Origin: Hippasteria phrygiana
Taxonomy: Eukaryota > Echinodermata > Asteroidea > Valvatida > Goniasteridae
Direction: 5' to 3'
DNA: 64,000 bases
NCBI GenBank assembly: GCA_037893225.1
Contig: JAZGUH010000555.1
Coordinates: forward strand, 310,001-374,000
Every line of letters starts with the position of its first letter. Positions within the stretch are counted from its first letter, which is position 1. The notes under the pieces are model-generated. The model did no database searches, was not told the origin of the DNA, and saw only the letters and a list, made by a program, of their open reading frames with translations. Shown here piece by piece: positions 38,724-50,290 of the stretch. The position numbers were made by a program, and so were the translations under genes.

Positions 38724-39985
38724 TTAATGCAAACTTGTCAAACCAGATGCGTCCAATCTCTGAATGGATTACACATAATCGGATGGTCCTTAATGTAAAC
38801 AAAACTGAGTGCATGCTAATTGGTACCCGTAAAAATGTTTTGACTGTAATTGATCACTTCCTATGCGTTGGCGAAACTAATTCTCAAATTTCCATTGTAA
38901 CCACACATAAATTGCTTGGTGTTCATTTCGACAATTATTTGTCATGGGATATTCATGTTGAAAACGTATGCTCTAAGCTTAGAGTCAGGCTGCATATGTT
39001 CAATAAAATAAAATATCTGCTGCCCCCACAAGCTAGGAGAGACTTTTATACAGGCTTAGTACAACCACTTATTGGTTATAGTTGTACTGTTTGGGGTAAT
39101 TGTAAAAAAAGAACTGCTCACAAAAATCCATGTCATCATGAAACGTTTTGCACGGAGTATATACTGGATATAAATGATGTCGGTAACAGCTATACTGTGC
39201 ATGTATTTAGGGAACTTGGTTGGCTACCGATTAATATCAGGATCAACTACTTCGAGATCATTCAGATGTTTAATGTTGTTCATGGTAATGCTCTACCTTA
39301 TTTAAAGGATATGTTTACACCGGTAAATACAGTCCATAGTTATAACACTAGAAGTACTAGAATAAATGATTTATATATTCCTAGGTATGCACTTGCTACT
39401 GGACAAAGATCATTCAAATACAGGGGTGCAATACTTTGGGGCAAGTTAAACGATCAATTGAAAATCATAAAAAATATCAACACATCTAAACAGAAGTTAC
39501 TTCATCACCTTAAAAATAACCTGTACGACTGCCTACAATTCACACTGGACAGCGGTGTGTAGTTGCCATGTTGTGAAATTTGTGGTTTTAATTGGTTGGT
39601 TCTTGGTTGGTTAGTTTACATAATTACATAGTTTGACAATTGTACATTGCTGCCCAGTGTCATGTCATGTAGTATGTCTATTTGTCCTGTTTGCTTTTGT
39701 AAGTACATGTATAACTATGATTTGTTCATGTTCTTGTTATTTAGGGGATGATGTTGGGCTTCCTCGAGTGTTGGTCATCTGTATCTATTCTAATTGGTTT
39801 AATTTTTGTAGTATATACTTTCTTATTATATATTATTATTTGTATTCGTCTTTTTACATTGTATATCTTATAATTTTTAATTTTTAATAGATGGCCCATT
39901 GAAAATCATCCTAGAGGTGACATGGCAACCATCAGTAAATAAAGTTGTTATTATTATTATTTCCGATGTCCCTTCAGGGCCACCG

Positions 39986-41808
39986 TAACTAATACAGCCA
40001 CAAGAGCAAATCGAACTAAACGGTTACTTTATACAGTTGTCTGAATGATAAACTGATCCCAGCCCCCTATTGAAGTCCGAAGGACAATAGAGGGACCGGG
40101 AACCAGTCTATCTGAATGACGGCACTATATCTAGCGCCCTCGTGCGATGCCATTATGTAAGTTAACATATGGCTGAGAGAAAACAATCGCCTCCTGGCAG
40201 TTTTGGGGTTAAAGGGCACCACTAACGTCTGGAAGAGTTTCATCCCCCTCCGCCCACTCCCCCCCCCCCCCCCCCCCCGCCACGCTTGTCAAATCATTTT
40301 ACCCACTGATAAAATTTTAAGAATTTTTTATAAACCATATTGCCAAAATCCTGGATCCATATCTGTCATGTCCACAATCTTTTTGGCAGGCAGTACCTTT
40401 TCTTTGTCGTCCATGGCTTTGACATGTTTGGCATTGTGAATATTGCTTTGTCACCCTTGTGGAAGGTAAGAAATCTCAGCAATTTGGACATCTATATTTG
40501 ATATTTTGAAGCAAAGTTCACAGTCAAAGCTCCTACAACACGACACAATACTTTTCAAATATTTCATTTGCCAAATCCACACACAAAAAGCCTGACTTTA
40601 CCTCCCTGATGTGGCTCGCGACAATTAACCCACGCTAATTTATTCAACATAATACCTAGTTTTGAACTGCACTTTGAAAATTATTTACCAACGTCCTTAA
40701 AATAAGACAACTTTCTAATCTCCAAATCTTTTCTTGACGTTGCCAATTACTGCTATATCCATATTGAGCTAAAGCTAATAAAACTTTTAGAACTTCCACT
40801 AATACGGCGCCCTTGCCTTTTTCTATTAACACCCTAATGTAATTTATCTGATTAATTTAGTTATTTCTAGCACCGCGAGTTTAAAAGCAGATATGTGGGG
40901 CAGGTAAATAAAACCCACATTAGACGTTCATCAATCACTGTGAACTATAGTGTCATCAAACGTGCATGGGAGAGTAGAAACTACAATTTCTTCTATAAAA
41001 CATCACTATTTTATTTTTAAATCTCATCAATTTCAAGTTAATGATGGACTTGGAACAAAAAGCATCAAAGATATGTCTGTGCTTTGGGGTGTAAAATAGC
41101 CTGAAAAATAAATGTTCACACTGAATTGCTAATTACTAAGCATTAAGTGAGACATTTCACAAAAAAATGACAAATTTACAAAGGAAGGCAGTGCACAGGG
41201 TATAGTAAGTGCTGTTTTTGTTCAAATGAATTTTTTTTTCTATAATTCACAAATTGGGGAAATCCATTTAATTTTCAGTCAGAGCACAGACATACAGCTT
41301 TAAAGTTGTAGTTTTAACCGACGGATATAGAATGGTTATTGTTCTCGGAATTCTATCAATTCTATAAAGAAAAACTAAAATATATAGATATAATTTAAAA
41401 GCAGAAATGTTTCTTTTCTGAATCATGCGTGATAACAAATTGCCGACTGTCCTCCTCTGCTGCTAACTCTCGCATGACGCTGTAACAATTCACTGATTCA
41501 AAATAAAATTTCCGTAGCTCTCATTGATGGTATATACACTGCCCTCAATGTCCCATTTAGGAGACTCGATATGATGGGTAAAGTCAAGAAATTCAACTGT
41601 TCCCGACCATGTGCTCAGGTTAAAGGGCAACATTGCCCTGAAATCCCCCCCCCCCCCCAAAAAAAAAAAAAATAAAGATAATATTAAAAATAATAATAAT
41701 ATCCTTGGTTAGTTAGCTAACCTATTTCCAAGGTCTGAGTGTAAATATTCTACCATAATGTATAATATTTACGGAGAAATGAGGAAAACCGAAGCATTGA
41801 CATCCGGA
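39986..41808. other. Non-coding, no gene recognised
   Basis: Contains a small hairpin (CCCTATTG...CAATAGAGGG, about 40066-40096), C runs at 40260-40278 and 41646-41658, and otherwise AT-rich DNA. No exon evident. Confidence 0.4.
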
Positions 41809-41810
41809 TA

Positions 41811-41896
41811 TTCAGACTGGCGCCACACATAGTGCAGCCTATTAGGGTGTGCATGTACGCAACTAAAGCGCTACAGACCAAGGGCACCAGTCTGAA
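41811..41896. mobile_element. 86-bp TA-flanked MITE
   Basis: TTCAGACTGGCGCC at the left end and its inverse CCAGTCTGAA (GGCACC before it) at the right, with TA outside (41809-41810, 41897-41898). Confidence 0.8.
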
Positions 41897-41898
41897 TA

Positions 41899-42111
41899 AG
41901 CCAGTTCGGTATCTCAAAGGTCAAAGGTTATTCGGGATAAAATTGCTGACGTAATGTCACGCCATGTTACGCGAACGCCCATTCTGATTGAATTTAACAC
42001 GTCCGCGTTGTGCGAGCACCTTTTACGCTCAAACGCGCGCGTTAGGTCACGCAGGTCATTCGGGATAAAATGTCATTGTGCACATTGCTTAGTTAAAATA
42101 CCGAACTGGCT
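41899..42111. mobile_element. 213-bp TA-flanked MITE, directly abutting the previous one
   Basis: AGCCAGTTCGGTAT inverted at both ends; TA at 41897-41898 and 42112-42113. It shares its left TA with the neighbouring MITE. A relative in the opposite orientation lies at 61069-61274 (shared TTATCCCGAATAACC and GCGTAACATGGCGTAAC). Confidence 0.85.
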
Positions 42112-42113
42112 TA

Positions 42114-43579
42114 TTCCACCTGTCCGACTTTTCGGGACAAAATTTTCAGTGAATGACCTTTCCAACCATATCAATTTTAGGACGAACGCTTTCTGTAGCC
42201 CAACCGGGCGCCTCCAAGGACTCGCATGATCTTGAATTTACATTGCTCCGTCTCCAGGACTCTGGAGTGAAGCCTTCTCTTGGACGAAATCTACCGTATA
42301 CTCCTCGACACATGTCAGTTTGACAAAATAATGATTAATGATTATGCGCCAGTCATGCTGGCTATTATACGCCTACTAATATTCGCGTGGAGGCCTGCGT
42401 GAATTACAGTTGTAACCAAATATTTTTTCGTGGTTTGTTTAACCTTTTATGTTTGCTCGACCTAGATTTAAGTATAAGAGTGGTTCAAATTTCTCAGACG
42501 CCCTATAGGAGGGGAGACAATAATGGCATTTGACTCTGGTGCAGGGTAGAGTTTTGATCTAGAAATGGGTTAAAAACTTGAACCAGGTTTGGGGTTAGGA
42601 TTTTGACCTAGAGTTTTGAGATTGAACATTGACTCTGGAGTTTGTTTAACCTTTAATCCAGTTGCGTGATTTAGTTTCGACCCTGGGTGTTACGATTCGA
42701 TTCGGGCGCTATCATGTCACAATTTGACCCACATGAAGGGTTGGAATTTGACCAAGTTTTAAGTCAGCATTTTCTGACCAAGCTATCCGGGTCATTTTAA
42801 CTTAAATGAAGTCGTGCAGACCCAGATGCGAAATTTTGGTAAAAATGATCCGTTTTAGGGCTTTGAGCCAGAACTTTTACAGTGCAGGCTGCCCGACCTC
42901 CGTTGTGGGGATATTTAAAACTGTCAATTTACCGTATTAAAATCCAACGTAGGCCGGTACCGGTATCTGAAAACCATCAGCCAGACGGGAAATTACGGAT
43001 TAAAAGATTTCTGTGCTTCATGACATTTATAACCTTTGAACACCTTAATTCCCCGGAAGTGCTTTAAGAGGAGAAAGCTTTTTTACTTTTAACGTGTTCA
43101 CTTTTGTAAGCGACGCGAATGAGCTGAGGGTGCAGCTCCCGGCTGTATAACACTGAAGGACAACAATCAATTTGCCAATTTGGAAGCCTGACACGACATT
43201 CTCAAGTCTCAACTCCTAGTAGCTCTGCAGGGTTGATCCGGACCAATGAGGGGAGATAAAGGGAAACCTCTTTTTTTACCACCCACTAAAGCTTTCGAAA
43301 ATTAACCTGCTCCTCTAAGATGCAAAGCTGACAATTCCCCCCCCCCCCCCCCAAGTATTTTGTGTTTAAACGAACCACGGTGATTGTCATATCCGACGGT
43401 TTACACCTTCCCCATCGCGTCTGCATGTAAGCAGTTCAAGTGGCACATCCGTAAGCTAAAAGCCCCGACTTTAAACGTAGAGACTACACCATTGGTATTT
43501 ATGCACATCAAACTTCCGAACTAATCTAAAAGACTTTCAGGGTAAACATAAAAAAATTGCTAAGAGTGGAATTTGAACA
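42114..43579. other. Non-coding, nothing recognised
   Basis: Contains loosely repeated TTTGACCxAG phrases (about 42540-42780) and a C run (43338-43352). No exon identified. Confidence 0.4.
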
Positions 43580-43795
43580 CACTCTAAAAACTGTGTTGAG
43601 CAATTAAACACAATCTTGCTATCAGTTTGTATAGCATGTTTAGAAGCTAAACATTACGTGGCCTATTCTTAAACATCAATGTTCAATGGCTAAACACTAT
43701 CCGTCAAACACGTTTAGTATGTAAACGTGTTTACAAACTGATAGCAAGAAAGTGTTTAGAAAAGTGTTTAATTGCTAAACGCTGTTTTTGCAGTG
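43580..43795. mobile_element. AAACAC-rich palindromic MITE, 216 bp
   Basis: The left CACTCTAAAAACTGTGTTGA and inverted right CACTGCAAAAACAGCGTTTA ends continue into GCAATTAAACAC and TTGCTATCAGTTTGTA on both arms. A partial relative lies at 55566-55720. Confidence 0.8.
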
Positions 43796-43869
43796 CATTC
43801 GACCTCTGGAACACCATGCCTTTATAACGGTGGTCTCCCATCTTCACTCCTAGTTCAGGAGTTATTAGC

Positions 43870-44090
43870 TAACCCTTTGCGTACGGCTGACGTCTGTGGA
43901 CGCAAAAAAAGGGCCACCAGGCCGGATGACGCCATTGGCCGCCGTTTGTGCAGTTTCAATCCATTGTTGGATTATTGTTTATGATACGCTTGACTGCACA
44001 AACACATTGAAGCGGTTCGCTTGGCTGCCAGAACCGCAGCGACACCCCGACGTCTCCCGTAAAATACTGTGCCCAAGGGGCTTTAGTCAG
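43870..44090. repeat. GATGACGCCATTGGCCGC dispersed repeat, copy 3
   Basis: Diverged relative of 6204-6420 with the TTTGTGCAGTTTCAATCC hairpin preserved. Confidence 0.75.
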
Positions 44091-44109
44091 AATCACAAGC
44101 CTATATAGT

Positions 44110-44300
44110 GCCGAATCATAACCAGAGATCACGTCTCAACTTCCACAGTTCAAATCCCGCTATATCAAGTGTCTTTGTCCACTAGTCAGTTTCCCCTGTG
44201 ATTTTGAAGAATGATGTGTGACAGAAAGTGGTATCCTCGTTGAGTGATCTTCACACTGTTCCCTTGTGCTTTGATATCTAAAATCTTAGGCATGGTTAAT
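44110..44300 (+). mobile_element. SINE body related to the tRNA-Thr-like family
   Basis: A degenerate B box (GTTCAAATCCCGCT) then TTTGTCCACTAGTCAGTTTCCC and TCCTCGTTGAGTGATC, matching the body at 56388-56560. The head is mostly lost. Confidence 0.65.
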
Positions 44301-44562
44301 GTGTAACATCATGAAACTTACAAAATGTATTTCAAATCTCATTTCAAGAAAAGAACAACACCGTGCGTCTAAAATCTGAGCTGTTTTTCATTAGAATAAC
44401 AAAATCACAGCTGAAACCAAAATGTTTATCTTATACTGTTATGCATACAATACTATACGCAACATCTGTATACAATCGACTTTCAACAGCAATAAAATAT
44501 CTTTGAAAATGAATTAAACTGCTGCAAACTGCTAACTGACTGGATTGACCTGAAATATACAA

Positions 44563-44773
44563 ATCAACAAAATTATCTGGCCTATAACGTTTCGAGCTTA
44601 AGCAAGTTCTTTCTCAAAGGCAAATGACAGTGGCACAAGAAATAAACATGTGGTGGACACTTGCATGTGTGTAACCCACATATTTGTTTCTTTTACCACT
44701 GTCATTTGTTTTTGCCTTTGAGAAAGAACTTGCTTAAGTTCGAAACGTCAGGCCAGCTAATTTTGTTGATTAA
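44563..44773. repeat. Inverted pair with TTCGAAACGTC hairpins
   Basis: Both arms carry GAGAAAGAACTTGCTTAAG then CGAAACGT, inverted about a centre near 44668. GAACTT-GCTT-AAGTTC forms a 6-bp stem directly before CGAAACGTC. The stem plus GAAAC-GTC context resembles the hammerhead-ribozyme ends of Penelope-like elements, but the CTGANGA core is not intact. Confidence 0.5.
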
Positions 44774-45809
44774 GAAAATATCTTTAAAAGACCACTGCAT
44801 GCTCCGCTCCTCTGAAATATCACGACACCTTGAAGTCCATACCCGACGCTCCACCTCCGTGATTGATGTAATTGAAACCTCCAAGAATTGCCAACCTCCA
44901 AGCATTGCCATTCTTAACACTGATTCCTGTCACTCATAGTACCGCAAACTCACATGACCCGGCTCCAAGAATAACCCGGCTAATTACGACGAGGCGACCT
45001 CAACGGTCGTCGAGTGACATGCAGGCCCTTCACTTTCCTCATCAGCAACATATAGCAGATGCGCCAGCAGATTGGCCCCAAACCACGCTATGGCTCTGCA
45101 GTATATGTACGCACTTGACCCACATCTCCTTCTCTCTTCATTATCTCACGAGAGTTACGTTCGGCAAGGAGGAAGGGCAAGAACTGACTCTCTCGTATCT
45201 CCGTAATGCAATTTACACAAATGATGCAGCTAAGCCTTCTGCAATCAGGGTGTATATTTTGACGGTGACGGGCAAGGAAAGAAGCCTCGGCAGAACCGGG
45301 TCCGCTGATTCCGTCTTGAGCCAACACACCGCGATTACTCAGAGGGAGAACGTAAATATGAAAAGCGTGTCGGTCCAGTGTCTTCGTTGGCGATCTCCAT
45401 GTCCATGAAAAATCCCCGCAAGGTGCATGTCTTAATTTATGTTCGGCGCGCTTTCCTCGTATTTTATCGACGGTGATAGTGAAATATTATCCGTTCCATT
45501 GAGCTCCTTGGGATTGTTTAAAGTGCAGGGGATGTAGCACGAAACAGTCATTCTTTGATTTTGTTTCAGATCTGACCTTACACTAAGGAAATCTCTTTAA
45601 AAGACTGGACTGCAACGGGCAATTCCCTGGGACGTGCGCTGGTGATGAAATTGAAAGTTATGACAAAGATCTGGATCGGCCTGTGGCACGCTTTTATTTC
45701 TGGTTCAGTTCAGAAGACATTATCTGATCTCATTAAGCAATGATGCTTGAACACTGCATGCTGAACAGGCAGCGGACTTCAAAAGCATAGTGAGTAGCCC
45801 AAACCCACC
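44774..45809. other. Upstream region of the GPCR exon
   Basis: No domain recognised in the long open frame 44872-45408. A splice-acceptor-like TTTTGTTTCAG ending at 45569 could begin the 5'UTR part of the GPCR exon; an in-frame TAG at 45795 precedes its start codon. Confidence 0.4.
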
Positions 45810-46278
45810 ATGCAGTTATTCTCCAATACTACGGGGGCTAATGTGTCGACTGTGGCATCCGAAGTTGACGACGATTCAGACATGAATACCAACTGGTGGC
45901 CCGTCCACGTGGTACTGATGGCGATCATTCTTGGCCTGGCCCTCCTAGGAAACACCAGCATCTGTTGGATCATCTTGACAGATCAAAAACTCCGCTCAGT
46001 GCCCAACAAGCTGGTGCTTAACCTGGCTGTGTGTGGGCTGTTCACGGTGATAGCCAACGGCCCGCTGGTGCTGCTGATTCTGTCCGGGGACGCGGAAGGC
46101 GAGTGGCAGTACGGTAGCGCCGTTTGCCAGTTCAACGGGTTCACGACCTCGGTGTACGGGCTAGCGTCCGTCCTGACCTTGGCTTTGATTTCGGTGAATC
46201 GATATCAGACGATCAGGCGGTCCACGGGGCGGTTTGCTTCCTGGTTCAACCGGTCTACCATCAAACTACTCATCGGTG
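45810..46278 (+). CDS. Class A G-protein-coupled receptor, first coding exon
   Basis: A membrane receptor signalling through heterotrimeric G proteins; ligand unknown. ATG in a CCCACCATGC context with an in-frame TAG 15 nt upstream. 156 residues: extracellular N-terminus with two N-glycosylation sites (NTT at 6, NVS at 11), TM1 about 32-57 with GN (47-48), TM2 about 66-91 (NLAVCGLF, lacking the usual Asp 2.50), W99 and C106 in loop 1/TM3, TM3 to about 128, then NRY (130-132) instead of DRY. NRY and the TM1-TM2 spacing recall melatonin-receptor-like receptors; the assignment is tentative. A GTAAGT donor at 46279 ends the exon in phase 1 (last residues IKLLIG). TM4-TM7 exons were not found downstream and may lie beyond the window. 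Confidence 0.9.
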
Positions 46279-47758
46279 GTAAGTTATAGAAAATGTTTTG
46301 TAAACTGTTACATTCAATTGTAGGTTTCACATGTTTCACAATGTACAGTCTGATGCCATTGTCTGACTTCATGCGTAACAGGTATACAAGCAAAGCATGG
46401 TACTTAAAACACTTAAGATTATTACCATGAGCAAATTTCCTCATTTGTATCATCTTCACCGAATCTTGCGCAGAAAACAGAAGAATACCAATGCTTGTTT
46501 TTGCACTAAAAGTTAAGATCCGGCTACATTAATTTGGATGTCTAGTTTTGGTGTGCCTTGTGTTAAACTGCACTTCCCTAGTGCTGGGAACTAGGGAAGA
46601 ATCGCATATGTTACTAGTGAAACATAGTAGACCCGAAATTTACCTGGTTAATGGTCACATGTCCCTTTGTATAAGTCAGGGGAAGTTTGCCACACATTCA
46701 TTCTCAAGACTGCTGTTGGCGTGAATTCATCCTTCGTAACAAATCATGTGAATATCCATCATGAATGCTTTTGAGAAAATAAAAAGTAAATAATAGCTTG
46801 TTTTATTTCAATTAAGTGCTCTCGCTTTTTATAAATAGAAACTATTAATATTGACGCTTCTATAGCAACGCGGTAGGTCATTTTCTAAATTCGAGTTGTG
46901 CCCTTGCTGTAGATTTAAAAACAAATCTGCTGTCTGTCCACCTAAAATATCTAAGAGAAATGAATACCATCACCAGATTTGTAAAGGAAAAAGAAAATTT
47001 GTCTGATAGCCGAATTGAAAATGGCACCGATCTGCACAGTTCTGGGTTTGAAAGCGAGGATCACAGTGCTTCTAACGGTCGTGTGAAACAAGCTCAACGT
47101 GCGCTGCGCTGCCATTTATGGCGTGATTCATCCATGCATGAATGGATTTGTTGAATAGCACTGTGTTTGTTTAGCACTGAGAGCCTTGCTTTCAACCCGG
47201 AAGTGCGCAGACGGGGTTAATGTGAAATTCGTCTATTATAGTTGAGAGTAAAATAATGCAATTAAAGTAAAAAAAAAAGCCCAAATCCTGGAGTTAAGCC
47301 GTTCTTTCATACACACCATGCTCAACTGCACACACAAAAAAGAGACTATTGGGCATTTCTTTCATACACACCATGCTCATGCAACTGCACACAACATATT
47401 TTGAAGTAAGGAGTTGGGCCTGTATTTCACGCGTAATATAATAGACCATTGTGTTATATCACAAACCTGCTGGGTCTAACTCAATTTGGCACGAAGTATG
47501 AAGTTGGGCCCTTCTTGCAATCTGGTATTCATGATGCATCCTTCACTTGAGAGTTCCTCTGTGCCAGGACGAAAAAGTTCTTTCATGATTCAACCAATGG
47601 GGTGGGGGTGGTTGAGGCGAACCATTGGTAACGCCAAAAGAAGTATTGGATGTTGTGTCCACCAACCCTCAGATTACCACTAATGGCTTCGGGCCCTCTC
47701 GTCATCTAGGATTTCCACTCATTCCGTTTGAATAAAAGGAATTCATCACACAATCTAG
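46279..47758. other. Probable GPCR intron
   Basis: No exon recognised. A near-duplicate stretch (TTCTTTCATACACACCATGC) appears twice at about 47302 and 47353. A small hairpin (TTCCCTAGTGCTGGGAACTAGGGAA) lies near 46575. Confidence 0.4.
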
Positions 47759-48990
47759 TCCAGTGGCTAACCCGATAACCCGGTTTTACCGTTCACAAAA
47801 CGTTTCTTGATTGCTTTTTTAGACCTGCTGATTCCAAATCTGGATGATGCCACTTTGGCATCCTTGGGAAAATTGAGATATTTAAGATGGCCGCCATCAT
47901 ATATAAAATATATAATAGTGATCCAAAGCAAGCCCATAAAACAACTTTGATTAGTAATCTTGTGCGTAAATATGCGTTTTAGTGATCAGTGGATACATTC
48001 ACAACTTTCCTTTTCAGTATTTGCATTAAAACATTTTTGGTATCTAACATGGATTATAAAATGGCCGCCAAGATGGCATATGCCACATACAATTTACCAT
48101 AGGCCTTTAGGTACAGTGTGATAGCAATTTACCAATTAGGGGATTTGTGATCCAATTCATATGGGCAGACCTTTCAAGACATTTCTCTTTCTTAACATCA
48201 TGAATCGGTCGCCAAAACGACCTTTAAAAACGTGGACAGCAAAGTAAGTCAGTATCTATTGTCGTCGCTATAAATATAATAATCGGTGAAAAAAAGATGG
48301 AAAAAGAAAACAAATGGAGGTTATTTGGTCAAATCTGCCTGGTGACCACCCCTTTCGGTTGTCTTGATTTCTTGGTACAAAATCCGGTTGAACCGAACAT
48401 CTCATTAATATCTCATTAAAAAAGGTCTTTGTTTTGTTATACAATTGTCGAAAATACATGTAGATGCCAATTATATGCATTAGCGGCCTTTGTGAAGGCC
48501 ATTTTGGCAAACAAATCTGATGTAAAGAAACCGAAAGGCCTTGAAACGTTTGCCAAAAGAATATAATTTTATTACAACATCCCGTAATGTGTATTTACAG
48601 ACATGACAGTCGCTATGAAACTTTACACAAGGGCCTATGGTGAATTTTATGTTCATATGTCATCTTGGCGGCCATTTTGGAATTCACGTTAGATTAATTA
48701 TTTTTATAGAAAAGTATGGAAATGCTGAAAATGTATCCACTAATTACGAAAACGCATATATACGCACAAGATTACTAATCAAAGTTGTTTTATGGGCTTG
48801 CTTTGGATCACTATTATATATTTTATATATAGTGGCGGCCATATTGAATATCTCAATTTCCCTAAGGGTGCCGAGGTGGCATCATCCAGATTCGGAATCA
48901 GCAGGTCTCAAAGGCCTAGAAACCATCAAAAAACATTGTGTGAACGGTAAAACCGGGAGTTAAGGTGAAAATCGGTATTTGGCCACCGGA
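47759..48990. mobile_element. 1.23 kb foldback element, ~370-bp arms
   Basis: Ends TCCAGTGGCTAA / inverted TCCGGTGGCCAA, then CCCGGTTTTACCGTTCAC in both arms. The arms share CTTTGATTAGTAATCTTGTGCG, GATGGCGGCC-type strings and AGGCCTATGGT. The ~480-bp centre has no recognisable gene. The flanking duplication is not clear. Confidence 0.8.
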
Positions 48991-49449
48991 CTAATCAGGG
49001 CTGTTCAAGTTTCCGGAAGGGTAAGGTGCTTCTCAGAAACGATTTTGAAAAAGGTAATTTTATAGGCAAGATCTGCACGGTGCACTCTGGAATAAAGCGT
49101 GTAAGCTGATCACAAAATTTAAGGCGATTTGGCGAGCTGTATACTGTATTATTTTATTATTTTGAAATAGCACTGAAACTATTTTGTTTTATGACTAGCC
49201 TGAGCTGGGAAAGTACACTAACGTAATCTCGAGGAGAAAAAAAACAACGCATGTAAATTGACAACATTTTTTAAATATTAAAATTGATGACTAAAATAAT
49301 TATGAAAAAATTGACCTCAGCTGCCGACCAATCGATCATGATCGCCAGACTAGTCAATATTTAGTACCCAGACGTTGACATAAACTGTAACAAGTGATTG
49401 TTTGGTCGCGAGACTTATAAGACTAATAAGACTTATAAGACTTATAATA
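48991..49449. other. Non-coding
   Basis: No exon seen. AGACTTATA short tandem repeats lie at about 49409-49446. Confidence 0.4.
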
Positions 49450-50024
49450 ACGCAATAGCTATTGCGTTATTTCGCAATACTATTGCGTTCTTTCGCAATA
49501 ACTATTGCGTTATTTCGCAGTTACTATTGCGTTATTTCGCAGTAACTATTGCGTTATTTCGCAATAACTATTGCGTTTTTTCGTACGGAGCTCTTGAAGT
49601 GCCATCCGACTTGTTGAGATCCTGACATATTTATCTCAGGGTGACGACATATTGCAGGCAAGATGGCAACATCCTGCAATAATTTATCACGGGATGACAA
49701 CATCCTACAATTAGGATGACGACATCTTCACGGGATTACGACATCCTCATTAAATCTCAGGATGTCGTCATCTCGTGATAAATAATCTCGGGATGTCGTC
49801 ATCGTAGTTTTATGATGGCGACATCCCGTGATTAATTTTGTCAGGATGTGGACTTCCTACTCTAAGGATGTCGTCATCCCGCGATCAATTATCCGAGGAT
49901 GTCGTCATCTTGCCTGTTTATGTCGTCATGAGATAAATGGCACTTCTAGAGCTCCGTAATTTTGCAATAACTATTGCGTTATTTCGCAATAGTATTGCGT
50001 TATTTCGCAATAGTATTGCGTTAT
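49450..50024. mobile_element. CGCAATA..TATTGCG palindromic array flanking a nested foldback
   Basis: A tandem array of a ~22-bp self-complementary unit (CGCAATAACTATTGCG plus TTATTT) runs 49450-49580 and resumes 49963-50023. Between them, 49584-49958 is an inverted-repeat element (ACGGAGCTCTTGAAGTGCCAT / inverse) packed with about ten copies of GATGTCGTCATC or its complement. The inner element appears to have split a once-continuous array. Confidence 0.8.
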
Positions 50025-50040
50025 CAATTTCCATGCAGCA

Positions 50041-50290
50041 ATGGTCGGCCGACCATCGTTTGAAATAGTCTAGTTCCCCGACCTGATAATTCCCTGAAGT
50101 GTATAAATTGCTCCGCTTTGTCTGAAATAGGGTAAGGAACCAGAATGTACTAGAATAGCGTTTTTTTCCTTTGTTTCCCCAGCATCTATGCACACACAAC
50201 TTTAAACAGGTCAATGTTACAGTATTTGCTATAAAATACTAACCCCCAAATCCATTCATTTCTGAAAATTACAGCAGCTGCAAAAGAAAA
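50041..50290. repeat. Partial palindromic-core repeat
   Basis: Half of the GTCGGCCGAC-type core (GGTCGGCCGACCATCGTT) followed by AGTCTAGTTCCCCGACCTGA and ACTAACCCCCAAATCCATTC, shared with 57640-58010. Confidence 0.7.

Larger units (their letters stand above)
37674..39562 (+). pseudogene. LINE reverse transcriptase, interrupted
   Basis: Copied element RNA into DNA at the target site when intact. Motif A is LIDLRKAFDLVDHDLL, motif B VPQGSILGPLMF, motif C MYADDSTLY; then the thumb (NRMVLNVNKTECMLIGT) and the typical C-terminal region (YSCTVWGNC, HSYNTRS, FKYRGAILW). The frame breaks at the 33-bp insertion at 37833 and at the MITE at 38071-38723; removing each with one target duplication restores continuous sequence. 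A compensating pair of frameshifts lies near 39120-39170. Everything upstream of motif A is absent. Confidence 0.92.
37660..39961 (+). mobile_element. 5'-truncated non-LTR retrotransposon (CR1/Jockey-like)
   Basis: Begins within the reverse-transcriptase domain, runs to a non-coding 3' region and ends in a GTTGTTATTATTATTATT tail, as in CR1/L2/Jockey-type LINEs. The endonuclease region is missing. The element carries a 653-bp TTAA-flanked MITE and a 33-bp micro-insertion; the MITE holds a further 23-bp micro-insertion, so four insertion events are stacked. Confidence 0.9.

Noticed and set aside
44872..45408. 178-codon open frame upstream of the GPCR
   Set aside because: No recognisable domain, mixed composition, no splice or start context linking it to the receptor.
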